Source: Kineosporiaceae bacterium SCSIO 59966 (lineage in GTDB: Bacteria; Actinomycetota; Actinomycetes; Actinomycetales; SCSIO-59966). From it: a stretch of 64,000 nucleotides of DNA. This document shows, in pieces, positions 1 to 8,261 of the stretch. How positions within the stretch are numbered: the first letter of the stretch is position 1; each line of letters opens with the position of its first letter. The DNA is taken from positions 1,054,001-1,118,000 of the forward strand of contig CP052876.1 of NCBI GenBank assembly GCA_020881835.1. The letters are read 5' to 3'. The notes below the pieces were generated by a model that saw nothing but the letters and a program-made list of their open reading frames with translations, had not been told where the DNA came from and made no database searches. Position numbers and translations under genes: made by a program.

Positions 1-494
1 TGGCCGCGCTGTCGCGGCACTCGCTGATCGACCTCGTCGTCGAGGCCGAGGGGGACACCGGCGTCGACGCCCACCACACCGTCGAGGACGTCGCGATCGT
101 GCTCGGCCAGGCCCTGCGCCAGGCGCTCGGCGACAAGACGGGCATCGCCCGCTTCGGGGACGCCACCGTCCCGCTCGACGAGTGCCTCGTCCAGGCGGTC
201 GTCGACGTGTCCGGCCGGCCGTACTGCGTGCACACCGGGGAGCCCGACGGGCAGCCGTACGCCCTGATCGGTGGCGGCGCCGGCGGGGTGCCCTACGCCG
301 GGTCGCTGACCCGGCACGTGTTCGAGACCCTCGCCCACCACGCCGCGATCGCCCTGCACGTGCGGGTGCTGGCCGGCCGCGACCCGCACCACGTCGTCGA
401 GGCCCAGTTCAAGGCGGTGGCCCGCGCGCTGCGCGCCGCGGTGGCCGTCGACCCGCGGGTGACCGGCGTGCCCAGCACCAAGGGCGCCCTGTGA
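1..494 (+). CDS. hisB: Imidazoleglycerol-phosphate dehydratase, 3' part
   Basis: HisB dehydrates imidazole glycerol phosphate to imidazole acetol phosphate in cytosolic histidine synthesis. The window opens inside the gene: reading from base 3, about 163 residues remain and the N-terminal quarter is missing. Visible family motifs are the metal-binding [15 protein letters not shown] near the start, [16 protein letters not shown] in the middle and [19 protein letters not shown] near the end, which supply the manganese-binding His and Glu residues. The stop overlaps the GTG of the next gene (GTGA), so translation is probably coupled. With hisH and priA following, this is the tail of a histidine operon. 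Identity is very secure; the 5' end lies outside the window. Confidence 0.96.
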   Translation, partial: AALSRHSLIDLVVEAEGDTGVDAHHTVEDVAIVLGQALRQALGDKTGIARFGDATVPLDECLVQAVVDVSGRPYCVHTGEPDGQPYALIGGGAGGVPYAGSLTRHVFETLAHHAAIALHVRVLAGRDPHHVVEAQFKAVARALRAAVAVDPRVTGVPSTKGAL

Positions 495-1150
495 CCGCGC
501 CCGAGCCGGCCGGCCGCCCCGTCGGCGACGAGGCGACCCCGGTCCGCAGCGTGCTCGTGGTCCCGGTCGCGGACGCCGCGCGGACGGCCGCGGCCGCCGC
601 CCTGGTCCGCGTGGCCGCCACGGCCGTCCCGCTGGACGGCGCCGGGACCGGCCTGGTCCTCGAGCACCAGGGGGGTACCGAGGAGTCCGCTCACCGGGTC
701 TCCCGGGTGCTCGGGGACGTGGAGCTGAGCCTGTTCGAGCGACGCGGGGACCAGGTGGACGCCGTCACGTGGCGGGCCGGGCAGCGTACCGGCGCCACCC
801 CCGGCGGCCGGGCCCTGGCCTGTCTGCCGGACGTCGCCAGCCGGCTCGTCCTGGGCGCCGACCCCGCCACGTTCCCCGGGGCGGTCAGCACCGCGGGGAT
901 GTCCCGGGTGGCGGCCGCCCGGGCCGCGGTGGCGGGCTCGCGCGCCGAGGCCCGCTGGGTGGACGCCGCTCGCCGCTGGGACCGGGTCGCCGGCACCGTC
1001 GTGCTCGTCCTGCTCGCCGTCGTCGTCACGGTGCAGGCCGTGCGCGCCACCTCTGGTGACGGCTCGGCGCTCCTGCTCGGTGTCGGGGTCGCCCTGCTCG
1101 GGCTGCTGGCGCTGCGGCAGTGGCGCCGGTACGGTCCCGGCGCCGGCTGA
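491..1150 (+). CDS. Membrane protein of unknown function between hisB and hisH
   Basis: About 219 residues from a GTG that overlaps the hisB stop by 4 bases. The N-terminal two thirds look cytosolic. The C-terminus has two hydrophobic stretches, around [19 protein letters not shown] and [16 protein letters not shown], separated by a short loop, and ends in a basic tail, so it is probably a two-span membrane protein. I recognise no catalytic motif. The reading frame is open further upstream inside hisB, but the coupled GTG is the natural start. From memory, small membrane proteins are seen at this position in other actinobacterial his operons; a role in histidine synthesis is not established. 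It could simply be carried with the operon. Confidence 0.8.
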   Translation: MTAPEPAGRPVGDEATPVRSVLVVPVADAARTAAAAALVRVAATAVPLDGAGTGLVLEHQGGTEESAHRVSRVLGDVELSLFERRGDQVDAVTWRAGQRTGATPGGRALACLPDVASRLVLGADPATFPGAVSTAGMSRVAAARAAVAGSRAEARWVDAARRWDRVAGTVVLVLLAVVVTVQAVRATSGDGSALLLGVGVALLGLLALRQWRRYGPGAG

Positions 1151-1170
1151 CCCTTCCGTACCCTGACGTC

Positions 1171-1809
1171 ATGCCCAGCCCGCGCGTCGTCGTCCTCGAC
1201 CACGGCTCCGGCAACGTCCGCTCCGCCGTCCGGGCGCTCGAGCGGGTCGGCGCCGACGTCGAGCTGACCGCCGACCGGGCCGCGGCGGCGGAGGCCGACG
1301 GCCTCGTCGTCCCCGGGGTCGGGGCCTTCGCCACCGTGATGGCCGGTCTGGACGCCGTCCGCGGCGGGGAGGTCGTCGACCGCCGGCTGGCGGGCGGGCG
1401 CCCGGTGCTCGGCATCTGCGTGGGGATGCAGGTGATGTTCGACCTCGGGGTCGAGCACGGCCACCGCACCGCCGGGCTGGGGCAGTGGCCGGGCACGGTC
1501 GAGCGGCTGCCCGCGGACGTCGTCCCGCACATGGGGTGGAACACCGTCGAGGTCCCCGCCGGGTCGACGCTGTTCGCCGGGGTCGAGGACGAGCGGTTCT
1601 ACTTCGTGCACTCCTACGGCGTGCTGCGCTGGGAGCTGCCGTCCGGTCACGACCGACTGCGTGCCCCGCTCGTCAGCTGGTCGGAGCACGGCGGACGGTT
1701 CGTCGCCGCGGTGGAGAACGGCCCCCTGTCGGCGACCCAGTTCCACCCGGAGAAGTCCGGGGACGCCGGGGCCGCCCTGCTGGAGAACTGGGTCCGGTCG
1801 CTGCGGTGA
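1171..1809 (+). CDS. hisH: Imidazole glycerol phosphate synthase glutaminase subunit
   Basis: Class I glutamine amidotransferase that releases ammonia for HisF in histidine synthesis. 212 residues, normal for the family. The nucleophile cysteine is in GICVGMQ near residue 80 and the His-Glu pair is in TQFHPEKSG near the C-terminus, so the triad is intact. [12 protein letters not shown] is the usual N-terminus. The ATG lies 20 bases after the preceding stop. No hisF is seen in the window, although priA follows about 550 bases later; hisF is presumably elsewhere. An open reading frame continues in the same frame after the hisH stop (see next entry). Confidence 0.96.
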   Translation: MPSPRVVVLDHGSGNVRSAVRALERVGADVELTADRAAAAEADGLVVPGVGAFATVMAGLDAVRGGEVVDRRLAGGRPVLGICVGMQVMFDLGVEHGHRTAGLGQWPGTVERLPADVVPHMGWNTVEVPAGSTLFAGVEDERFYFVHSYGVLRWELPSGHDRLRAPLVSWSEHGGRFVAAVENGPLSATQFHPEKSGDAGAALLENWVRSLR

Positions 1810-1893
1810 GCCTGGGGCGTCTCCTGCTCCGCCGTCGACGGCTGCACACCGTGGGCGGAGCTCGTCGAGCTCAGGCCCGGGTACGACACCCGG

Positions 1894-2271
1894 ATGATCC
1901 CCTCGGCTGCCGCCGGCTGGGTCGACGCGGCGACAGGTCGAGCCCTCGTGCGAGGTCTAGGACACTTCAAGGACGCGGCCTGGACGTGGTGTTCCACAGC
2001 GCCGTGGAACCAGGACCGCCTGTGCGCGACGGTAGGTCCGGGCGACGCTCGCGTGACGGCGCGGCTGGACGAGCTGGTGCACCGGTGGGGCTCGGCGGGC
2101 TTCAGCGGACGAGCCTGGGCACCGGAGGAAGAGGTAGTGATCGAAGCGCCTCGGTACGCGGACTCGCTGATCCTCACCGCAGAGCGTTCCGTGCTCGAGG
2201 TGCTGATGCGTGAGGGGCTGGAGGTCCACCCGGTGAGCCGGGCGCGCGACATACCGATCTGGTGCGACTGA
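1894..2271 (+). CDS. Orphan hypothetical protein, possibly a 5'-truncated gene remnant
   Basis: 125 residues from the first in-frame ATG. The frame stays open from directly after the hisH stop (1810) and is the same frame as hisH. The extra upstream 28 codons read like protein (for example CTPWAELVELRPGYDTR) but contain no ATG, GTG, TTG or CTG. Composition is protein-like, with several Trp and Cys ([15 protein letters not shown], and a C-terminus PIWCD). I recognise no family. It separates hisH from priA, which are often adjacent. Either the ATG is genuine with a weak ribosome site, or a gene lost its 5' end when it landed behind hisH. The opposite strand is also open here, so the call is uncertain. 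Confidence 0.35.
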   Translation: MIPSAAAGWVDAATGRALVRGLGHFKDAAWTWCSTAPWNQDRLCATVGPGDARVTARLDELVHRWGSAGFSGRAWAPEEEVVIEAPRYADSLILTAERSVLEVLMREGLEVHPVSRARDIPIWCD

Positions 2272-2356
2272 GACGGTCGCTCGGGGCCGGCGCGCCTGCG
2301 CGCGGACTGCGGGTGAGCCTCCGCCTGCGGTGGCGGGTCTGGTTCTCACTACCCTC

Positions 2357-3109
2357 GTGACGGTGATCGACGACCTGCCCGCCCCGCGCCTGCAGCTGCT
2401 GCCCGCCGTCGACGTCGCCGGCGGCCGGGCCGTGCGGCTGGTGCAGGGGGAGGCCGGCAGCGAGACGTCCTACGGCGACCCCCTGGAGGCGGCCCTGGCC
2501 TGGCAGGCCGCCGGCGCCGAGTGGATCCACCTCGTCGACCTCGACGCGGCCTTCGGGCGGGGCTCCAACGCCGACCTGCTCGCCGACGTGGTGCGCCGCC
2601 TCGACGTCGCCGTCGAGCTGTCCGGCGGCATCCGGGACGACGAGTCGCTGCAGCGCGCCCTGGCCACCGGCGCCCGGCGGGTCAACCTCGGCACCGCTGC
2701 CCTGGAGGACCCGGCGTGGACCTCCCGGGTCATCGCCGAGCACGGCGACACGGTCGCCGTCGGGCTCGACGTCCGCGGAACCACGCTGGCCGCCCGCGGC
2801 TGGACCCGCGAGGGCGGCGACCTGTGGGAGGTGCTGGCGCGCCTCGACGCCGACGGCTGCGCCCGGTACGTCGTCACCGACGTGACGAAGGACGGCACCC
2901 TGCGCGGCCCCAACACCGACCTGCTCCGCGCGGTGTGCGCCCGTACCGACGCCGCCGTCGTCGCCAGCGGCGGGATCTCCTCCCTCGAGGACCTGCGGGC
3001 GTTGCGTGACCTGGTGCCCCTCGGGGTCGAGGGCGCCGTCGTCGGCAAGGCCCTGTACGCCGGCGCGTTCACGCTGCCCGAGGCGCTCGACGTCGCCGGC
3101 CGCCCGTGA
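2357..3109 (+). CDS. priA: PriA/HisA phosphoribosyl isomerase
   Basis: Isomerises ProFAR to PRFAR in histidine synthesis. The actinobacterial version (PriA) usually also does the TrpF reaction in tryptophan synthesis. About 250 residues, a complete TIM barrel. Visible signatures are [19 protein letters not shown] at the N-terminus, [47 protein letters not shown] and [13 protein letters not shown], matching the actinobacterial PriA pattern rather than enterobacterial HisA. I place the start at GTG 2357; GTG 2363 or 2330 are also possible. The stop overlaps the next GTG (GTGA). The dual TrpF activity is inferred from family. Confidence 0.94.
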   Translation: MTVIDDLPAPRLQLLPAVDVAGGRAVRLVQGEAGSETSYGDPLEAALAWQAAGAEWIHLVDLDAAFGRGSNADLLADVVRRLDVAVELSGGIRDDESLQRALATGARRVNLGTAALEDPAWTSRVIAEHGDTVAVGLDVRGTTLAARGWTREGGDLWEVLARLDADGCARYVVTDVTKDGTLRGPNTDLLRAVCARTDAAVVASGGISSLEDLRALRDLVPLGVEGAVVGKALYAGAFTLPEALDVAGRP

Positions 3110-3816
3110 CCGGCGACCCGCAGGCGGACTCCGCCGGGGTCCCCTGGCAGGGGCGGACCCTCTCCCCGCCCCCCTTCGCCGGCGACGACGGCGCCGCCGA
3201 CCCCGCCCTCGAGCGGGTGCTCACCGGGTACGCCGCCGGGACCGCGGACCTGGCGGACGTCGTCCGGGCCCTCACCGGCACGCGGCTCGTCGTCCCGGTG
3301 GTGGCACGGCCCGGCGAGACGTCCGCCGAGATGGCGACGGTCACCGTGCGGGGCCGGGACGGGCGGGTGGGGTTGCCGCTGTTCACCGGCGTGCGGACCC
3401 TGGCCGCGTGGGACGCCGCCGCACGCCCGGTACCGGTGGCGGCGCGCCGGGCGGCGATGTCGGCGGTCGAGGAGGGTGCCGACGTCGTCGTCCTGGACGT
3501 CGCCGGGCCGGTCATCGTCGTGCTCCCGCGGCCGGCCGTCTGGGCGCTGGCCCAGGGGCGCCCGTGGGTCCCGTCGCCGGCGGACCCCGGCGTGGCCGAG
3601 GCGGTCCGCCGGGCGCTGGCCGGTCTGCCGGAGGTCACCACGGTGCGCTGCGAGCCCGGCGGGCGGGCCGAGCTCCGCGTCGTCCTCGCCGTGCGGCCCG
3701 GCCTGGACCGGGCCGGGCTCGACGCGCTCACCGGCCGGGTCTCCCAGCGCCTGGCCGCCGAGCCCGTCGTGGCCGAGCGGGTCGACTCCGTGGAGCTGTC
3801 GCTGCGCCCCGCCTGA
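3106..3816 (+). CDS. SseB-family N-terminal domain protein
   Basis: 236 residues, beginning at a GTG that overlaps the priA stop. The segment [19 protein letters not shown], followed by [15 protein letters not shown] and an A-M-S[12 protein letters not shown] stretch, fits the SseB N-terminal domain found in many actinobacterial proteins next to priA or infC. The C-terminal half (around [21 protein letters not shown]) resembles the second domain of such proteins. No signal peptide or membrane span is visible. Function in actinobacteria is unknown. It is coupled to priA and ends just before a repeat cluster. Confidence 0.75.
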   Translation: MTGDPQADSAGVPWQGRTLSPPPFAGDDGAADPALERVLTGYAAGTADLADVVRALTGTRLVVPVVARPGETSAEMATVTVRGRDGRVGLPLFTGVRTLAAWDAAARPVPVAARRAAMSAVEEGADVVVLDVAGPVIVVLPRPAVWALAQGRPWVPSPADPGVAEAVRRALAGLPEVTTVRCEPGGRAELRVVLAVRPGLDRAGLDALTGRVSQRLAAEPVVAERVDSVELSLRPA

Positions 3817-3832
3817 GCGCTCCCTCGTGGCC

Positions 3833-3924
3833 GCCACCTCCTGGTCGCCACCTTCGTGATCGCCACCTCCTGGTCGCCACCTTCGTGATCGCCCCCTCCT
3901 AGTCGCCACCTTCGTGATCGCCAC
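3833..3924. repeat. Three 29-bp tandem repeats plus a 5-base remnant
   Basis: Units at 3833-3861, 3862-3890 and 3891-3919, then a partial gccac. Units 1 and 2 are identical; unit 3 differs at two positions (gcccc for gccac, agt for ggt). The core is built from two half-units sharing the word gtcgccac/atcgccac. There are no spacers, so this is not a CRISPR array. It starts 16 bases after the stop of the SseB-like gene. Confidence 0.9.
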
Positions 3925-4006
3925 GGGGGGAGGAGTGACCCGGCCACGCGGCCCCAAGCGGCCCGTCACCGGGCCCGGTTCTCCTCCCGGTGTGGCGATC
4001 AGGTGA
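3904..4006. repeat. Large imperfect inverted repeat at the end of the tandem array
   Basis: The left arm at 3916-3935 (gatcgccac, then a G run and aggag) is matched by the right arm at 3981-4000 (ctcctccc, three mismatched bases, then gtggcgatc). Pairing extends outward if three bases are skipped, because caccttcgtgatc on the left faces gatca-ggtg on the right. The loop of about 45 bases is itself GC-rich. The left arm is made from the last tandem repeat unit. It lies between a stop and the next gene's start, so it may also act as a transcription end or a REP-type mobile repeat. Confidence 0.75.
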
Positions 4007-4050
4007 CCGCGTAGTCGGGCCACCCCGGCGGGGATGCCATCATTCATCCC

Positions 4051-5367
4051 ATGTCCCTGTCGCCCTACCGGGCCCTGCTGCGCCTGCGCGGGGCCCGCAA
4101 CCTCCTGCTGCTCGGCGTCGTGGCCCGGATCCCGATGAGCGCCGCGGGCATCGTGCTCGTGCTGTTCGTCGAGGGCACGCTCGGGCGCAGCTGGCTGGAG
4201 GCAGGGCTGGTGGGCACCGCGACGACCCTCGGCGCGGCGATCGGCTCCCCGTGGCGCGGCCGCCTGCTCGACCGGTTCGGCCTGCGCCGCACCCTGGCCC
4301 CGTCGATCGTGGTCGAGGCCGTGGTGTGGAGCGCCATCCCGTTCCTGCCCTACCAGGGCCTGCTCGTCGCGGCGTTCGTCGGGGGGCTCATGGGGCTGCC
4401 GATCTTCACCGTCGTGCGCCAGTCGCTGTCCGTCGTCGTGCCGGAGGCCCGGCGGCGCACGGCGTACGCCGTCGACTCCATCGGCGTCGAGCTGTCGTTC
4501 ATGGCCGGGCCCGCACTCGGCGTGCTCGTCGCCACCCAGGTGTCCACCACCGCGGCCATCCTCGGCGTTGGGGCGACGATGGTGCTCTCCGGGATCGCAC
4601 TGGTGGTGGCGAACCCGCCGACCCGCAGCGAGCAGCTCGCCGGACGCCGGGTGGGCCGCGACGTCGACGCCGCGGACGTCGTCTCCCGCAGCGCCCCGGT
4701 GTCACCCTCGGACGCCGAGCGCGCACTGCTCGAGGACGGCGCCGTGGTCCCGGGGCCCGCGGACGGGGCCGGCGGCGGCCGCGGCGTGCGCCGCCCGCGG
4801 ATGCTCACCCCCGCGATCCTCGCCGTGCTCGGCGCCGCGGCCGGCGTGACGGTCGTCCTGTACGGCACGGACATCGGTGTCGTCGCGGTGCTTCGCGAGG
4901 CCGACGCCATCGGGATGAGCGGCCTGGTCTTCTTCTTCTGGGGCCTGGGATCCATCCTCGGCGCCCTGGTCTACGGCGCCCTGCCCCGCGCCGTCCACCC
5001 GCTGTGGCTGCTGCTCGCCCTCGCCGTCCTCACGGTGCCGATCGGCCTCGCCGACTCCCCGTGGACCCTCGCGCTGGCGATCCTGCCCGCCGGCATGCTC
5101 AACGCCCCGGTGATCTCCTCGACCGCGGAGATGGTCGCGCGGCTCGTGCCGGAGCACCGTCGGGGGGAGGCGATGGGCTGGCACGGGTCGGCGATGACGA
5201 TCGGCGGCGCGGTCGGCGGACCGCTCGCCGGGACCGCGGTCGACGCGGTCGGGCCGTGGGGAGGGTTCGCGGTCGTCGGCGTGGTGGGGGCGGTGATGGC
5301 CCTCGGGGCGCTCGGCGCCCAGAGCACCCGCCGGCGCCGGCGCGCCGCTCACGCCCTCGCCGCCTGA
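4051..5367 (+). CDS. Major facilitator superfamily transporter
   Basis: 438 residues with about 12 hydrophobic segments in two bundles. The break is a hydrophilic middle loop at roughly residues 190-250 ([19 protein letters not shown] to [10 protein letters not shown]). The motif [14 protein letters not shown] after the second span is the MFS motif A (G-x-x-x-D-R-x-G-x-R). The N-terminus is basic. The substrate cannot be told; drug or small-molecule efflux is the common default for this shape. It stands alone, starting about 50 bases after the large inverted repeat, and is convergent with the DUF1844 gene, 10 bases apart at their stops. Confidence 0.85.
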   Translation: MSLSPYRALLRLRGARNLLLLGVVARIPMSAAGIVLVLFVEGTLGRSWLEAGLVGTATTLGAAIGSPWRGRLLDRFGLRRTLAPSIVVEAVVWSAIPFLPYQGLLVAAFVGGLMGLPIFTVVRQSLSVVVPEARRRTAYAVDSIGVELSFMAGPALGVLVATQVSTTAAILGVGATMVLSGIALVVANPPTRSEQLAGRRVGRDVDAADVVSRSAPVSPSDAERALLEDGAVVPGPADGAGGGRGVRRPRMLTPAILAVLGAAAGVTVVLYGTDIGVVAVLREADAIGMSGLVFFFWGLGSILGALVYGALPRAVHPLWLLLALAVLTVPIGLADSPWTLALAILPAGMLNAPVISSTAEMVARLVPEHRRGEAMGWHGSAMTIGGAVGGPLAGTAVDAVGPWGGFAVVGVVGAVMALGALGAQSTRRRRRAAHALAA

Positions 5368-5377
5368 GCAGTCCGGG

Positions 5378-5758
5378 TCAGGACACCGGCCCGGTCAGCC
5401 GCTCCCCGGGCCCCTGCCCCGGCGGGTCGGGGACGACGGACGCCTCCCGGAAGGCGAGCTGCAGCTGGCGCAGGCCCTCGCGCAGCAGCCGGGCGTGGTC
5501 GCTGCCCACCTCCGGCGCCGCCGCGGTGACCAGGCCGGCCAGGGCGGTGATGAGCTTGCGCGCCTCGTCGAGGTCCGTCCACCTCCCGTCGGCCTCGTCC
5601 TCGGACAGCCCGCACTTGACTGCGGCGGCGCTCATCAGGTGCAGCGCTGTCGTCGTGATCACCTCGATCGCGGGGACCTCGGCGATGTCCCGGACGGCCT
5701 GCGGGTCGCCGGGCAGGAGGGGGTCGGCGTCCGCCGGGTTGTCGGGTCCGCTCGTCAT
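5378..5758 (-). CDS. DUF1844 domain protein
   Basis: 126 residues. The central stretch [18 protein letters not shown], followed by [19 protein letters not shown], matches the DUF1844 signature (a helical domain with conserved T-x-A-x-H-L-M). The C-terminus is a proline- and glycine-rich tail. DUF1844 genes are commonly found beside infC-rpmI-rplT in actinobacteria, in keeping with the divergent infC operon here. No biochemical role is known to me. The stop faces the MFS gene. Confidence 0.85.
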   Translation of the reverse strand: MTSGPDNPADADPLLPGDPQAVRDIAEVPAIEVITTTALHLMSAAAVKCGLSEDEADGRWTDLDEARKLITALAGLVTAAAPEVGSDHARLLREGLRQLQLAFREASVVPDPPGQGPGERLTGPVS

Positions 5759-5980
5759 GCTGGTAGCCTCTCAGACGACCGACCGGTGTCGACCGGCCCT
5801 CTCCTGGTGGGAGCGCCGAGCGGTGCCGGTGCGTGAAGCGGAGAGACCTCCCACCCGCACGACCCCCGGGTCGTCGGGTCCCGTCGGTCGCGGCGCCCCA
5901 GCACGGCGTCGGCGACCCGCCCGCCCGAGCGGGCGCCGCCCGTGGCGGCGTGGCTCGTCCGGGTGCCGACCGGTACCGGC

Positions 5981-6014
5981 AGGCCTCCGCCAGCGCTCGC
6001 AGGCGGGGGCCTTT
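5981..6014 (+). promoter_or_regulatory. Terminator-like hairpin in the infC leader
   Basis: aggcctccgcc at 5981-5991 pairs with ggcgggggcct at 6002-6012 (11 pairs, one G-U), leaving a 10-base loop and followed by ttccc. It lies about 50 bases before the infC start. It could be an attenuator controlling the infC-rpmI-rplT operon, where IF3 and L20 feedback is common in bacteria. The T tract is short, so Rho-type or translational control is equally possible. Confidence 0.45.
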
Positions 6015-6059
6015 CCCGCGTGCGGTGGTCTCCCGACATCGTCGAACGAGGAGCAGCAC

Positions 6060-6674
6060 ATCAGCGAGCCGCGTATCAACGACCGGATCCGCGTCCCCGA
6101 GGTGCGCCTGGTCGGGCCCAACGGTGAGCAGGTCGGCATCGTGCGGGTCGAGGACGCCCTGCGCCTGGCGCAGGAGGCGGACCTCGACCTCGTCGAGGTG
6201 GCCCCCCAGGCCAAGCCGCCGGTCTGCAAGCTCATGGACTACGGCAAGTACAAGTACGAGGCCGCCATGAAGGCGCGGGAGGCCCGCAAGAACCAGGCCA
6301 ACACCGCGCTGAAGACGGTGCGCCTCCGGCTCAAGATCGACCCGCACGACTACGAGACCAAGCGTGGGATGGCGGAGAAGTTCCTGCGCGCCGGCGACAA
6401 GGTCAAGGTCATGATCATGTTCCGGGGCCGGGAGCAGTCCCGCCCGGAGATGGGCTTCCGGCTGCTGCAGCGCTTCGCCGCGGACGTCGCCGAGGACGGC
6501 TCGGTGGAGTCCGCGCCGCAGCAGGACGGCCGCAACATGGTCATGGTCATCGGCCCGCACAAGAAGAAGGCCGAGGCCAAGGCCGAGCAGCGACGCCGTC
6601 GTGAGCAGCGCGAGGACGCCGAGCGGCAGGACGCCGAGAAGCAGGACGCCGAGAAGCAGGACGCCGAGCGGTAG
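6060..6674 (+). CDS. infC: Translation initiation factor IF-3 (AUC start)
   Basis: IF3 binds the 30S subunit and checks start codon-anticodon pairing. The conserved N-terminus [19 protein letters not shown] begins exactly at ATC 6060. GAGGAG lies 6 bases upstream, and no in-frame ATG or GTG occurs nearby upstream, so AUC is the likely start. 204 residues: N-domain, linker rich in K/R ([20 protein letters not shown]), C-domain with [19 protein letters not shown] and [14 protein letters not shown]. The C-terminal tail is a 15-bp tandem repeat, four units at 6615-6674 encoding DAE(R/K)Q; in the last unit CAG has become the TAG stop. First gene of an operon with rpmI and rplT. Rare-start autoregulation is known for enterobacterial infC; here it is inferred. 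Confidence 0.95.
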   Translation: MSEPRINDRIRVPEVRLVGPNGEQVGIVRVEDALRLAQEADLDLVEVAPQAKPPVCKLMDYGKYKYEAAMKAREARKNQANTALKTVRLRLKIDPHDYETKRGMAEKFLRAGDKVKVMIMFRGREQSRPEMGFRLLQRFAADVAEDGSVESAPQQDGRNMVMVIGPHKKKAEAKAEQRRRREQREDAERQDAEKQDAEKQDAER

Positions 6675-6753
6675 TCCTCGAAGGACCAGCGTCCTGGCGG
6701 CTGCCAGGACCAGACACCCCTGTCCGCAGGGACGCAAAGGAGAGACGGCAGCC

Positions 6754-6948
6754 ATGCCGAAGCAGAAGACGCACAGCGGCGCCAAGAAGCGGTTCCGCCT
6801 CACCGGCAACGGCAAGGTCATGCGCGAGCAGGCCAACGCCCGCCACCTGTTCGAGGGCAAGCCCTCCACGCGCACCCGCCGGCTGGCCCAGGACGTCGTG
6901 ACGTCCCCCGCCGACGTCAAGAAGGTCAAGAAGCTCCTCGGCAAGTGA
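6754..6948 (+). CDS. rpmI: 50S ribosomal protein L35
   Basis: 64 residues, standard length. The N-terminus [20 protein letters not shown] and a strongly basic composition identify bL35, which sits in the large subunit near L20. An aaaggaga ribosome site lies 10 bases before the ATG. It follows infC by 79 bases and precedes rplT by 31, the conserved infC-rpmI-rplT order. It is probably cotranscribed with both. Confidence 0.97.
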   Translation: MPKQKTHSGAKKRFRLTGNGKVMREQANARHLFEGKPSTRTRRLAQDVVTSPADVKKVKKLLGK

Positions 6949-6979
6949 GCCGAGCCCCCGACAATCGAGGAGTACTCAC

Positions 6980-7354
6980 GTGGCACGCGTGAAGCGGGCG
7001 GTCAACGCCCAGAAGAAGCGCCGGGAGACGCTCGAGCGCGCCAGCGGCTACCGCGGGCAGCGCTCGCGGCTCTACCGCAAGGCCAAGGAGCAGGTCACCC
7101 ACTCGCTGGTCTACAGCTACCGCGACCGGCGCGCCCGCAAGGGCGACTTCCGCCGGCTGTGGATCCAGCGGATCAACGCCGCGGCCCGGGCCAACGGGAT
7201 GACGTACAACCGGTTCATCCAGGGCCTCAAGGCCGCCGGCATCGAGGTGGACCGCCGCATGCTCGCCGAGCTCGCCGTCAACGACGCCGCGGCGTTCGCG
7301 GCGCTGGTCGAGACCGCCCGGGCCAACGTCCCGGCGCAGGGCTCGGCCGCCTGA
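6980..7354 (+). CDS. rplT: 50S ribosomal protein L20
   Basis: 124 residues. [20 protein letters not shown] is the standard bL20 start, and the middle holds [16 protein letters not shown] and [13 protein letters not shown]20 binds 23S rRNA early in 50S assembly and in other bacteria represses its own operon. It starts at GTG with GAGGAG seven bases upstream. Last of the infC-rpmI-rplT set. The C-terminus is a little longer than in E. coli, as in other actinobacteria. Confidence 0.97.
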   Translation: MARVKRAVNAQKKRRETLERASGYRGQRSRLYRKAKEQVTHSLVYSYRDRRARKGDFRRLWIQRINAAARANGMTYNRFIQGLKAAGIEVDRRMLAELAVNDAAAFAALVETARANVPAQGSAA

Positions 7355-7365
7355 GCCCACCCGGC

Positions 7366-8226
7366 ATGACCGAGCGCCCGGCCCCGCCGGTGCTGGCCAG
7401 CCCCCGCAGTGAGCGGGTGCGGGCGGCCCGGCGGCTGGCCGGGCGCTCGGCACGTTCCCGTGCAGGCGCCTTTCTCGTCGAGGGCCCGCAGGCGGTCCGC
7501 GAGGCCGTGGCCGGGCACGCCCCCGGCCGGCCCGGCGCCGTCCGCGAGCTGTTCGTCACCGCGGACGGCGAGGCCCGGCAACCGGGGATCGTCGCCGCCG
7601 CCGGTGCCGCCGGGGTCCCGGTCCGGCGCTGCACGGACCAGGTGCTCGCCGAGCTCGCGGACACCCGCACCCCCCAGGGGCTGGTCGCCGTCTGCGACCT
7701 CGTCGACGTGCCACTGGCCACCGCCGTGGAGCAGCCTCCCCGCCTCGTCGCCGTCCTCGTCCACGTCCGCGACCCCGGCAACGCCGGCACCGTGCTGCGC
7801 GCCGCCGACGCCGCGGGTGCCGACGCCGTGGTGCTCACCGATTCCAGCGTCGACGTCCACAACCCCAAGGCGGTCCGGGCGACCGCCGGCAGCCTGTTCC
7901 ACCTCGACGTCGTCAGCGGTGTGCCGGTGGCCGACGCTGTCGCGGCCCTGCGGGACGCCGGCTGCGCCGTGCTGGCCGCGGACGGCGGCGGCGACGTCGA
8001 CCTCGACGACCTGGCCGACGCCGCCGAGGCCGGCACCGGCCCGCTCACCGGCCCGGTCGCCTGGCTCTTCGGCAACGAGGCCTGGGGCCTGACCGCGGGC
8101 GACCGCGCGCTCGCGGACGCCGTCGTGCGGGTCCCGGTCCACGGCCGGGCCGAGAGTCTCAACCTGGCCACCGCCGCCGCCGTCTGCCTGTACGCCACGG
8201 CGCGGGCCCACCGTCCCCGGCGCTGA
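7366..8226 (+). CDS. SpoU/TrmH-family RNA 2'-O-methyltransferase
   Basis: 286 residues. The N-terminal part (FLVEGPQAVREAVA) is the substrate-binding domain typical of rRNA methylases. The C-terminal SPOUT knot shows DPGNAGTVLRAADAAGADAVVL (motif 1), WLFGNEAWGL (motif 2) and VPVHGRAESLNLATAAAVCLY (motif 3). It uses S-adenosylmethionine to methylate a ribose, most likely in 23S rRNA given its place right after rplT (11 bases). The exact nucleotide cannot be told from sequence. Confidence 0.9.
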   Translation: MTERPAPPVLASPRSERVRAARRLAGRSARSRAGAFLVEGPQAVREAVAGHAPGRPGAVRELFVTADGEARQPGIVAAAGAAGVPVRRCTDQVLAELADTRTPQGLVAVCDLVDVPLATAVEQPPRLVAVLVHVRDPGNAGTVLRAADAAGADAVVLTDSSVDVHNPKAVRATAGSLFHLDVVSGVPVADAVAALRDAGCAVLAADGGGDVDLDDLADAAEAGTGPLTGPVAWLFGNEAWGLTAGDRALADAVVRVPVHGRAESLNLATAAAVCLYATARAHRPRR

Positions 8227-8261
8227 CGCCCGCACCGGCCACGGCTGGCTACCCTCGGCGC

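Noticed and set aside
3833-3924. CRISPR array
   Set aside because: The 29-bp units are directly abutting with no spacers.
2470-4047. 525-codon minus-strand frame over priA, the SseB-like gene and the tandem repeat
   Set aside because: Shadow frame; its HEGGDQEV-type repeats are only the 29-bp DNA repeat translated.
3990-6674. 894-codon frame running from the repeat region into infC
   Set aside because: Only the last 204 codons are protein-like (IF3); the upstream part is another frame of the MFS gene, the antisense of DUF1844 and the leader.
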